This document shows, one piece after another, positions 45,778 to 52,750 of a stretch of 64,000 bases of DNA. The position numbers and the translations under genes are program-made. This DNA comes from Pseudomonas sp. B20(2017) (lineage in GTDB: Bacteria > Pseudomonadota > Gammaproteobacteria > Pseudomonadales > Pseudomonadaceae). The notes below the pieces were generated by a model. It did not search any database, had not been told where the DNA came from, and worked only from the letters and a program-made list of their open reading frames with translations. The DNA lies in contig NZ_NEJP01000002.1 of NCBI RefSeq assembly GCF_002113125.1, positions 310,001 to 374,000 on the forward strand. Direction: 5' to 3'. Numbering within the stretch: position 1 is the first letter of the stretch; each line of letters starts with the position of its first letter.

Positions 45778-46512
45778 ATGCCCGACATGACTGCCAGCCC
45801 ATTCCTCCCCGCCTGCTGCACGCCGCTCGATGCCCATTGGCCGCTGCCGACGGTATTGCCCGACACTGTGCTGCTGAGCACCCATTTCGATCCGTCACAA
45901 CTGCTCGGCGATGACTTTCGCCGCAGCGCCATCGAGCCACCGCCGAGTATCCAGCGTTCGGTGGCCAAGCGGCAGGCGGAATTCCTCGCCGGGCGGATTT
46001 GCGCCCGGGCGGCGTTGCAGCAGCTGGAAGGCTCAAGCAGCGTTCCGGCGATCGGCGAGGATCGCGCGCCCATTTGGCCGGCACACATCTGCGGCTCGAT
46101 CACCCACAGCACCGGCCGCGCGGCGGCGATTGTCGCCAACAAACAGCACTGGCGCGGGCTGGGCATGGACCTGGAAAACCTGCTCAACGCCGAACGCGCC
46201 GAGCGACTGGCCGCAGAGATCCTGACCCCACCGGAAATGCAGCGCATGGCCGCCGGTTCTCGAGATCAGATCGCGCTCTGGGTGACCCTGACCTTTTCGG
46301 TGAAAGAAAGCCTGTTCAAGGCGCTGTACCCGATCGTGCAGCAGCGCTTCTACTTCGAACACGCCGAGGTGCTGGAGTGGAATGAGCACGGTCATGTGCG
46401 TTTGCGGTTGCTGACGGACCTTTCCAGCGAATGGCGCAACGGCACCGAACTCGATGCGCAATTCGGGGTGCAGGACGGGCAGTTGCTGAGCCTGGTCAGC
46501 ATTCCTGCCTGA
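45778..46512 (+). CDS. pcpS: 4'-phosphopantetheinyl transferase PcpS
   Basis: 244 residues. EntD/PcpS-type features: RSVAKRQAEFLAGRICARAAL, the GSITHSTGRAAAIVA segment, GLGMDLENLL with the metal-binding Asp, and VTLTFSVKESLFKALYPIVQQRFYF with the catalytic Glu/Lys. It transfers phosphopantetheine from CoA to carrier proteins; in Pseudomonas PcpS is the single enzyme for fatty-acid and siderophore carriers. ATG 45778 chosen; a second ATG lies three codons downstream. Confidence 0.93.
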   Translation: MPDMTASPFLPACCTPLDAHWPLPTVLPDTVLLSTHFDPSQLLGDDFRRSAIEPPPSIQRSVAKRQAEFLAGRICARAALQQLEGSSSVPAIGEDRAPIWPAHICGSITHSTGRAAAIVANKQHWRGLGMDLENLLNAERAERLAAEILTPPEMQRMAAGSRDQIALWVTLTFSVKESLFKALYPIVQQRFYFEHAEVLEWNEHGHVRLRLLTDLSSEWRNGTELDAQFGVQDGQLLSLVSIPA

Positions 46513-46537
46513 AGGTTTGTACTGTTTGGAATGGCCC

Positions 46538-46601
46538 TATCGCGAGCAAGCTCGCTCCCACCCGAAGCCCGCTGACCTGTAGGAGCGAGCTTGCTCGCGA
46601 A
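46538..46601. repeat. REPIN, short variant
   Basis: CGCGAGCAAGCTCGCTCCCA and the inverse GGAGCGAGCTTGCTCGCG flank about 20 bases. The GAGCAAGCTCGCTC core differs by one step from the GGGCTTGC type elsewhere in the window. Confidence 0.88.
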
Positions 46602-46626
46602 TGGGTCAGCTTGACCAATGCGAGAT

Positions 46627-48237
46627 TCAGCGCCGCTCCTGATTCCTCGGCCAGCTCAGGCTGAAGCACGCCCCGCCCAGACTCTTGCTCTTGCCGATCA
46701 GCGCCCGGCCGTCATGCCAGTGGATGATCCGGCGCACGATCGACAGGCCTAGGCCATGCCCACCGGACGCGCGGGTACGACTGTCGTCCAGGCGCAAAAA
46801 CGGCGTGAAGATTTTCTCCCAGGCGGTTTCCGGCACACCGGGGCCGTCGTCCTCGACATCCACCCGGCAACGCATCTGCCCGACCTGAAAACTGACCGTG
46901 ACCTTCGAGCGCGCATGGCGCATGGCATTACCCACCAGATTCTGCAGGGCCCGATGCAGATAGCGCGGCTCGGCCTCGACCCAGGCATCGTCGCAATCGG
47001 CTGCCGACAGACACAGGCCGCGCTGCACCGTGACTTCGGCGCGTAGAGGCGCCAACTCTTCGATCACCTGATTGACCAGTGCATCCAGATCGATGCGCTG
47101 GAACGTCAGCGCCGGCGACCCCTGCTCCAGCCGGGCGTACGTGAGCATTTCGTCGACCAGTTTGTCGAGGTCCTCGATGTCGTGATCCATGCCCTCGCGG
47201 TATTTTTCCAGCGCCTGCGGGGTGGTGGCCGAGCCGATCATCTCCAGACCGAAACGCAGACGCGCCACCGGCGTGCGCAATTCGTGGGACACCGCGCGCA
47301 CCAGTTCACGTTGAATGGCGAGCAACTGCTGCAAGTGCTCGGCCATGCCGTTGAACGCCGCTGCCAGTTTGCCCACCGAGTCGGCACCCCGGGCCGGTAC
47401 GCGAGTTTCCAGGCTGCCTTTGGCGATTCGCGTGGCAGCGGCTTCGAGCCCGCGCAAACGTCGCTCGAGCTGGCGCACCAATAAATAGACGATCAGGCCG
47501 ATCAGGGTCAGGCCGAGGGCGGCGATCAGCACCAGCCACTCCGGCGGGTACGGATTCATCTGATACAACGGCCCGATTTCCAGCACCCACGGCGTGCCGA
47601 CCATGCCGGCGAACACCCGGATCGAATCGCCGCCCTTGCCCAGCGCCATCACCGTATCGCCCTCGGCCACCCGACGGCTCTGGTCTTCGTCCATGTCGGC
47701 ATCGCTGACGGTGACCAGCCGCAAGTCGAAACCGAAGCCTTTGTCTTCCTTCAATTGCGCCAGCCGTTTGGGCTGCTCGCCCACCGGCACCCGCACCAGT
47801 TCATCGGCCAACAAGTAAATGGTTGCCCGGGCCAGTTGCTCGCTGATCTGCTGCACCTCGCCCACCAGCACCAGTTGATCCTTGTCGCTGACCAGTCGAT
47901 AGACCTTGGCCGCATGCGGGCCGGTCTGTTCGACCAGCGCCTGCCCGCGCTGCACCCGAGTGCGCTGGGTCAGGTCGAGGTCGGTCTGGGCAAAGGTCTT
48001 CAGCGCCAGCGGAATCCCGAGCAGCCGCTCCCACACCAGCAAGGCGCGATGGCGCTCTGTTTCGTTCATCGGTTGCAGGTTGTCGGCCATCAGCGAAAAT
48101 GTGCCGTGGGCCAGACGCTCGCGGTATTGCTCGCTGCGCACCTGATTGAGCAGGTGCAGCGCCAGCACACCGAGCACCGCCACCAGAATCAGCGCCGCGC
48201 ACATGCCGCCATAGATGCGCAGGAAGATCGAATTCAC
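46627..48237 (-). CDS. Sensor histidine kinase (RstB-like)
   Basis: 536 residues starting at GTG 48237, which overlaps the regulator stop (GTGA). Helix 1 covers about residues 9-30, with a large periplasmic region to about 230. Helix 2 is WLVLIAALGLTLIGLIVYLLV, then HAMP. HisKA is ELVRAVSHELRTPVARLRFGLEM, and HATPase NLVGNAMRHA, DDGPGVPETA and GGHGLGLSIVRR. The domain order resembles RstB. In P. aeruginosa the same position next to nrdA and pcpS is held by PA1158. Signal unknown. Confidence 0.92.
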   Translation of the reverse strand: MNSIFLRIYGGMCAALILVAVLGVLALHLLNQVRSEQYRERLAHGTFSLMADNLQPMNETERHRALLVWERLLGIPLALKTFAQTDLDLTQRTRVQRGQALVEQTGPHAAKVYRLVSDKDQLVLVGEVQQISEQLARATIYLLADELVRVPVGEQPKRLAQLKEDKGFGFDLRLVTVSDADMDEDQSRRVAEGDTVMALGKGGDSIRVFAGMVGTPWVLEIGPLYQMNPYPPEWLVLIAALGLTLIGLIVYLLVRQLERRLRGLEAAATRIAKGSLETRVPARGADSVGKLAAAFNGMAEHLQQLLAIQRELVRAVSHELRTPVARLRFGLEMIGSATTPQALEKYREGMDHDIEDLDKLVDEMLTYARLEQGSPALTFQRIDLDALVNQVIEELAPLRAEVTVQRGLCLSAADCDDAWVEAEPRYLHRALQNLVGNAMRHARSKVTVSFQVGQMRCRVDVEDDGPGVPETAWEKIFTPFLRLDDSRTRASGGHGLGLSIVRRIIHWHDGRALIGKSKSLGGACFSLSWPRNQERR

Positions 48238-48956
48238 AGCGGCAGGTCTGCGCAGGCTTCCGGCACGAACAGGTAGCCTTTGCTGCGGATGGTCTTGATC
48301 AAGCGCGGGTGATCGGGGTCATCGCCGATCTTCGGACGGATGCGCGAGATGCGCACATCGATCGAGCGGTCCTGGCCGTCGTAGCCGATGCCGCGCAGCG
48401 CGGTGAAAATTTCTTCCCGGGACAGGATCCGTCCGGCGTTGGACACCAGCAGCCACAGCAGATCGAATTCGGCGCTGGTCAGCTCGATGCCGCTGTCGCT
48501 CAGCCAGGCTTCGCGCAAGGCGTTGTCCACCACCAGCGGGCCGAATTGCAGACGGCGCGGATTCCCCGAAACGGGTTCCGGTGTGTCACTGCGTCGCAGC
48601 AACGCCTGGATGCGCGCCAGCAACAGTCGTGGGCGCACCGGTTTGCAGACATAGTCATCAGCACCGATATCGAGACCGAGGATCTGGTCGGCATCGTCAG
48701 TGCGAGCGGTGAGCATCAGGATCGGCCCGTCGTACTTGTCGCGTACTTTGCGGCAAATGCTCAGGCCGTCTTCACCGGGCAGCATCAGGTCGAGGATCAC
48801 CAGGTCCGGCTGTTCCTTGATGATCCGCGCCGCCGCCAGTGCACCGTTGCCTTCGATCTCCACGCGCAATCCGTTGGCTTGCAGGTATTCGCGGGTCAGT
48901 TCGGCCAGACGCTGGTCGTCCTCGACTATCAATACCTGCCAGGCTTCTTGCTCCAC
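48234..48956 (-). CDS. OmpR-family response regulator (RstA-like)
   Basis: 240 residues from GTG 48956, with AGAGGT six bases upstream; an ATG farther upstream at 49082 would add a tail not matching the family. Receiver: WQVLIVEDDQRLAELTREYL, Asp in LVILDLMLPGEDGL, Lys in YVCKPVRPRLLL. Winged helix: LTSAEFDLLWLLVSNAGRILSREE, DRSIDVRISRIRPKIGDD, TIRSKGYLF. Translationally coupled to the kinase. Divergent from nrdA, with a 735-bp gap between them. Confidence 0.92.
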   Translation of the reverse strand: MEQEAWQVLIVEDDQRLAELTREYLQANGLRVEIEGNGALAAARIIKEQPDLVILDLMLPGEDGLSICRKVRDKYDGPILMLTARTDDADQILGLDIGADDYVCKPVRPRLLLARIQALLRRSDTPEPVSGNPRRLQFGPLVVDNALREAWLSDSGIELTSAEFDLLWLLVSNAGRILSREEIFTALRGIGYDGQDRSIDVRISRIRPKIGDDPDHPRLIKTIRSKGYLFVPEACADLPL

Positions 48957-49174
48957 GGGTGACCTCTGCTTGCCGATGCTGCTTATAAAGGAAGGATCCT
49001 CCCGTCTTTTTGTCATCTTTAAGGAGGATAAGAATGCGTGCGCATGGGCCGATTGTATAAACGGCGTACAGCGAGAAAACAAGTCGGTAAATGCGTTCGG
49101 AGAAGCTCGGATTCTGTGATAGGGTTCGCGCCCTTAAAAATCCGCTGAAGCGTTTTTCCCGAAGAAAAAACAGT

Positions 49175-49183
49175 GACAAACGG
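49175..49183 (-). promoter_or_regulatory. nrdA: AlgR-like binding site upstream of nrdA
   Basis: CCGTTTGTC on the minus strand differs by one base from the AlgR consensus CCGTTCGTC. AlgR is reported to activate ribonucleotide reductase genes in P. aeruginosa. It lies about 85 bases upstream of the proposed nrdA -35. Confidence 0.4.
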
Positions 49184-49248
49184 TCTAGCTCAGCAGGTTC
49201 ACGGCCTACAAAGGTTTTCCCTGTTTCGCACACAATTTACGCACAGGG

Positions 49249-49257
49249 TTATCCACA
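49249..49257 (+). promoter_or_regulatory. nrdA: Perfect DnaA box upstream of nrdA
   Basis: TTATCCACA is the exact DnaA consensus, 9 bases before the proposed -35. DnaA regulates nrdAB in E. coli, and the location fits such a role here. Confidence 0.65.
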
Positions 49258-49266
49258 GGCTGTCCG

Positions 49267-49296
49267 TTGCAATCGCCCCCCAAAACGCATTATCTT
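49267..49296 (+). promoter_or_regulatory. nrdA: Proposed nrdA promoter
   Basis: -35 TTGCAA (49267-49272) and -10 TTATCT or TATCTT (49290-49296) at 17-18 bp spacing. The -10 overlaps the first NrdR box, as expected for repression. Confidence 0.55.
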
Positions 49297-49331
49297 GTAG
49301 CCCGCGCTAAAAAAAACCCTACATGTAGGGG
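49285..49331. promoter_or_regulatory. nrdA: Pair of NrdR boxes in the nrdA promoter
   Basis: Box 1 ACGCATTATCTTGTAG (49285-49300) and box 2 ACCCTACATGTAGGGG (49316-49331) match the NrdR pattern acaCwAtATaTwGtgt; box 2 keeps every conserved core position. Their centres are 31 bp apart, three helical turns, the usual spacing for NrdR. Confidence 0.8.
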
Positions 49332-49691
49332 TTGGCGTTAAAAAACCAATCACAAACCCGGCAGTGAGTTCAAGCCTTTTTATTGCCATTGTCGGGTGGA
49401 ACCAAACAGATTTTCAGTAGACCAAACCGCTCCTGCGGATGGCTGCCGTTTTTCAGTCGACCACGACGATAACGGTACGGGTGTTGCAGTCCGAAACTGC
49501 CCCCAGAACGGAATGCGGTTTCACGCGTATCGCGCGAACCGAAGACTTCGGCATGGAAGCGGCGCCCACAAGGCCCCCTTCCTGAACTGTTCCGAAGTCG
49601 TTACCCGGCAACTGCCGGTCGTAGTGCTTCAGGACGGAACGGTGGGCACCGTGATGGTGCCCAAACAAACATAGAGAACGTGGAGACACCC
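49332..49691 (+). other. nrdA: Long nrdA leader, about 380 nt, with hairpins
   Basis: If transcription begins near 49303, nrdA has a long untranslated leader. Clear hairpins are TGGGCACC-GTGAT-GGTGCCCA (49643-49663), CCGGCA-AC-TGCCGG (49604-49617) and a CGGTT/AACCG stem around 49513-49540. The segment has no B12-box and no convincing gene, though an unlikely 92-codon frame from GTG 49396 crosses it. Upstream, 48957-49174 shows only a short SD-led frame (49034-49060). Confidence 0.45.
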
Positions 49692-52586
49692 ATGCAAACC
49701 GACACAACTCGCGAGAACCCGCAGGGCACCTTGCCGCAGGCCGCCGATTCGAATTCGGATCTGGCTGCCACCGCGCCTGGCCAACTGCGCGTGATCAAGC
49801 GTAATGGCACTGTCGTTCCTTACACCGATGACAAGATCACCGTCGCTATCACCAAAGCGTTTCTCGCAGTTGAGGGCGGCACCGCTGCCGCTTCGTCGCG
49901 AATCCACGACACCGTTGCCCGCCTGACCGAACAGGTCACCGCGACCTTCAAGCGTCGCATGCCATCGGGCGGCACCATCCACATCGAAGAAATCCAGGAC
50001 CAGGTCGAACTGGCCCTGATGCGCGCCGGCGAGCAGAAAGTGGCTCGCGACTACGTGATCTACCGTGACGCCCGTTCGAAAGAGCGCGCCACCCGCACCA
50101 CCGCCGAAACCCCGGTCCAGGCTCACCCGTCGATCCGCATCACCCGCGCCGACGGCAGCCTTGCGCCTCTGGACATGGGCCGCCTGAACACCATCGTCAC
50201 CGAAGCCTGCGAAGGTCTGGCCGAAGTCGACGGCGACCTGATCCAGCGCGAAACCCTGAAGAACCTGTACGACGGCGTGGCCCTGAACGACGTCAACACC
50301 GCCCTGGTAATGACCGCGCGCACCCTGGTCGAGCGCGAGCCGAACTACTCGTTCGTGACTGCCCGCCTGCTGATGGACACCCTGCGTGCCGAAGGCCTGG
50401 GCTTCCTGAACGTCGCCGAAAGCGCCACTCACCACGAGATGGCCGACCTGTACGCCAAGGCCCTGCCGGCCTACGTCGCCAAAGGTATCGAGTTCGAACT
50501 GCTGAACCCTGTGCTGGCCGACTTCGACCTGGAAAAACTGGGCAAGGCGATCAACCACGAGCGCGACCAGCAATTCACCTACCTGGGCCTGCAGACCCTG
50601 TACGACCGTTACTTCATCCACAAGGATGGCGTGCGTTTCGAACTGCCGCAGATCTTCTTCATGCGTGTGGCCATGGGCCTGGCGATCGAAGAGAAGCAGA
50701 AAGAAGACCGTGCGATCGAGTTCTACAACCTGCTGTCCTCGTTCGACTACATGGCGTCGACCCCGACCCTGTTCAACGCCGGCACCCTGCGTCCACAGCT
50801 GTCGAGCTGCTACCTGACCACCGTTCCGGATGACCTGTCGGGCATCTACCACGCGATCCACGACAACGCCATGCTGTCGAAATTCGCCGGCGGCCTGGGC
50901 AACGACTGGACTCCGGTGCGTGCGCTGGGTTCGTACATCAAGGGCACCAACGGCAAATCGCAAGGCGTGGTTCCGTTCCTCAAAGTGGTGAACGACACCG
51001 CCGTCGCCGTTAACCAGGGTGGCAAGCGCAAAGGCGCTGTGTGTGCCTACCTGGAAACCTGGCACATGGACATCGAAGAGTTCATCGAGCTGCGCAAGAA
51101 CACCGGTGATGACCGTCGTCGTACCCACGACATGAACACTGCCAACTGGATCCCTGACCTGTTCATGAAGCGCGTCTTCGATGACGGCAAGTGGACCCTG
51201 TTCTCGCCGTCCGAAGTACCGGACCTGCACGACCTGACCGGCAAGGCCTTCGAAGAGCGCTACGAGTACTATGAAGCCCTGACCGAGTACCCGGGCAAGG
51301 TCAAACTGTTCAAGACCATCCAGGCCAAAGACCTGTGGCGCAAGATGCTGTCGATGCTGTTCGAAACCGGCCACCCATGGCTGACTTTCAAAGACCCGTG
51401 CAACCTGCGTAGCCCGCAGCAGCACGTCGGCGTTGTTCACAGCTCGAACCTGTGCACCGAGATCACCCTGAACACCAACAAGGACGAGATCGCGGTCTGC
51501 AACCTGGGCTCGATCAACCTGCCGAACCACATCGTCGACGGCAAGCTGGACACCGCCAAGCTCAAGCGCACCATCGACGTCGCCGTGCGCATGCTCGACA
51601 ACGTGATCGACATCAACTACTACTCGGTTCCGCAGGCGAAGAACTCCAACTTCCGTCACCGTCCGGTCGGCCTGGGCATCATGGGCTTCCAGGACGCGCT
51701 GTACCTGCAGCACATCCCTTACGGTTCCGACGCTGCCGTCGAGTTCGCCGACAAGTCGATGGAAGCGGTCAGCTACTACGCGATCCAGGCTTCCTGCGAC
51801 CTGGCCGACGAGCGCGGCTCGTACGAGACGTTCCAGGGTTCGCTGTGGTCCAAAGGCGTACTGCCGCTGGATTCGCAACAGATCCTGATCGAAGCACGTG
51901 GCCAGAAGTACATCGACGTCGACCTGACCGAGTCCCTGGACTGGGCACCGGTTCGCGCCCGTGTGCAGAAAGGCATCCGTAACTCGAACATCATGGCCAT
52001 CGCACCGACCGCGACCATCGCCAACATCACCGGCGTATCGCAGTCGATCGAACCGACCTACCAGAACCTGTATGTGAAATCGAACCTGTCGGGCGAATTC
52101 ACCGTGATCAACCCGTACCTGGTTCGCGACCTGAAGGCTCGCGGTCTGTGGGACTCGGTCATGATCAACGACCTGAAGTACTACGACGGTTCGGTTCAGC
52201 AGATCGAGCGCATCCCGCAAGAACTCAAAGAGCTCTACGCGACCGCGTTCGAAGTGGACACCAAGTGGATCGTTGACGCCGCCAGCCGTCGTCAGAAGTG
52301 GATCGACCAGGCCCAGTCGCTGAACCTGTACATCGCCGGCGCATCGGGCAAGAAACTCGACGTGACCTACCGCATGGCTTGGTACCGTGGTCTGAAAACC
52401 ACCTACTACCTCCGTGCCCTGGCCGCGACCAGCACCGAGAAGTCGACCATCAACACCGGCAAGCTGAACGCTGTTTCCGCCGGTGGCAACCACGGCGACG
52501 ACTCGGTCCTGGCAGCCCCTGCCGGCCCGGCTCCAGTGCCGAAGGCTTGCGCCATCGACGAGCCGGATTGCGAAGCTTGCCAATAA
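49692..52586 (+). CDS. nrdA: Class Ia ribonucleotide reductase large subunit NrdA
   Basis: 964 residues from ATG 49692 with GGAG six bases upstream. Two N-terminal ATP-cones are seen: about 32-125 (LRVIKRNGTVVPYTDDKITVAITKAF) and about 147-235 (IRITRADGSLAPLDMGRLNTIVTEACEGL), as in P. aeruginosa NrdA. The barrel carries SSCYLTTVPDD and NLCTEITLNTNKDE with the catalytic Cys and Glu, and the C-terminus ends in the CxxC redox pair (CEAC). It reduces ribonucleoside diphosphates. The partner nrdB does not follow in this window; a terminator and a convergent RTX gene come next. Confidence 0.97.
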   Translation: MQTDTTRENPQGTLPQAADSNSDLAATAPGQLRVIKRNGTVVPYTDDKITVAITKAFLAVEGGTAAASSRIHDTVARLTEQVTATFKRRMPSGGTIHIEEIQDQVELALMRAGEQKVARDYVIYRDARSKERATRTTAETPVQAHPSIRITRADGSLAPLDMGRLNTIVTEACEGLAEVDGDLIQRETLKNLYDGVALNDVNTALVMTARTLVEREPNYSFVTARLLMDTLRAEGLGFLNVAESATHHEMADLYAKALPAYVAKGIEFELLNPVLADFDLEKLGKAINHERDQQFTYLGLQTLYDRYFIHKDGVRFELPQIFFMRVAMGLAIEEKQKEDRAIEFYNLLSSFDYMASTPTLFNAGTLRPQLSSCYLTTVPDDLSGIYHAIHDNAMLSKFAGGLGNDWTPVRALGSYIKGTNGKSQGVVPFLKVVNDTAVAVNQGGKRKGAVCAYLETWHMDIEEFIELRKNTGDDRRRTHDMNTANWIPDLFMKRVFDDGKWTLFSPSEVPDLHDLTGKAFEERYEYYEALTEYPGKVKLFKTIQAKDLWRKMLSMLFETGHPWLTFKDPCNLRSPQQHVGVVHSSNLCTEITLNTNKDEIAVCNLGSINLPNHIVDGKLDTAKLKRTIDVAVRMLDNVIDINYYSVPQAKNSNFRHRPVGLGIMGFQDALYLQHIPYGSDAAVEFADKSMEAVSYYAIQASCDLADERGSYETFQGSLWSKGVLPLDSQQILIEARGQKYIDVDLTESLDWAPVRARVQKGIRNSNIMAIAPTATIANITGVSQSIEPTYQNLYVKSNLSGEFTVINPYLVRDLKARGLWDSVMINDLKYYDGSVQQIERIPQELKELYATAFEVDTKWIVDAASRRQKWIDQAQSLNLYIAGASGKKLDVTYRMAWYRGLKTTYYLRALAATSTEKSTINTGKLNAVSAGGNHGDDSVLAAPAGPAPVPKACAIDEPDCEACQ

Positions 52587-52624
52587 GCTGAGCTGAATCG
52601 GGCGTTGCGAAACGCCTGATCCGA

Positions 52625-52665
52625 GAAACCCCCGACAGACTTCCGGTTTGTCGGGGGTTTCTTTT
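52625..52665 (+). terminator. Terminator after nrdA
   Basis: GAAACCCCCGACA and TGTCGGGGGTTTC form a 13-bp stem, then CTTTT. Confidence 0.93.
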
Positions 52666-52690
52666 GCCCGGTGAAAACAACTCAAGGCAA

Positions 52691-52732
52691 AAAAAAACGG
52701 CGAACCCTGAATCACAGGTTCGCCGTTTTTTT
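52691..52732 (-). terminator. Terminator after the RTX gene
   Basis: AAAAAAACGGCGAACC and GGTTCGCCGTTTTTTT form a 16-bp stem with a 10-base loop, 19 bases past the RTX stop. T-runs on both strands make it bidirectional. Confidence 0.93.
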
Positions 52733-52750
52733 GCGAGTAGCGACTTACCG

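Noticed and set aside
49396..49674. 92-codon frame just upstream of nrdA
   Set aside because: GTG start without Shine-Dalgarno, poor codon pattern compared with neighbours, and no family similarity. Better explained as nrdA leader.
49303..49691. Cobalamin riboswitch upstream of nrdA
   Set aside because: No B12-box or other conserved core could be found, and class Ia NrdA is not normally B12-controlled.
49629..52715. 1028-codon open frame antisense to nrdA
   Set aside because: The frame is open because of the strong codon bias of nrdA on the other strand. It has no family motifs, and NrdA motifs are unambiguous.
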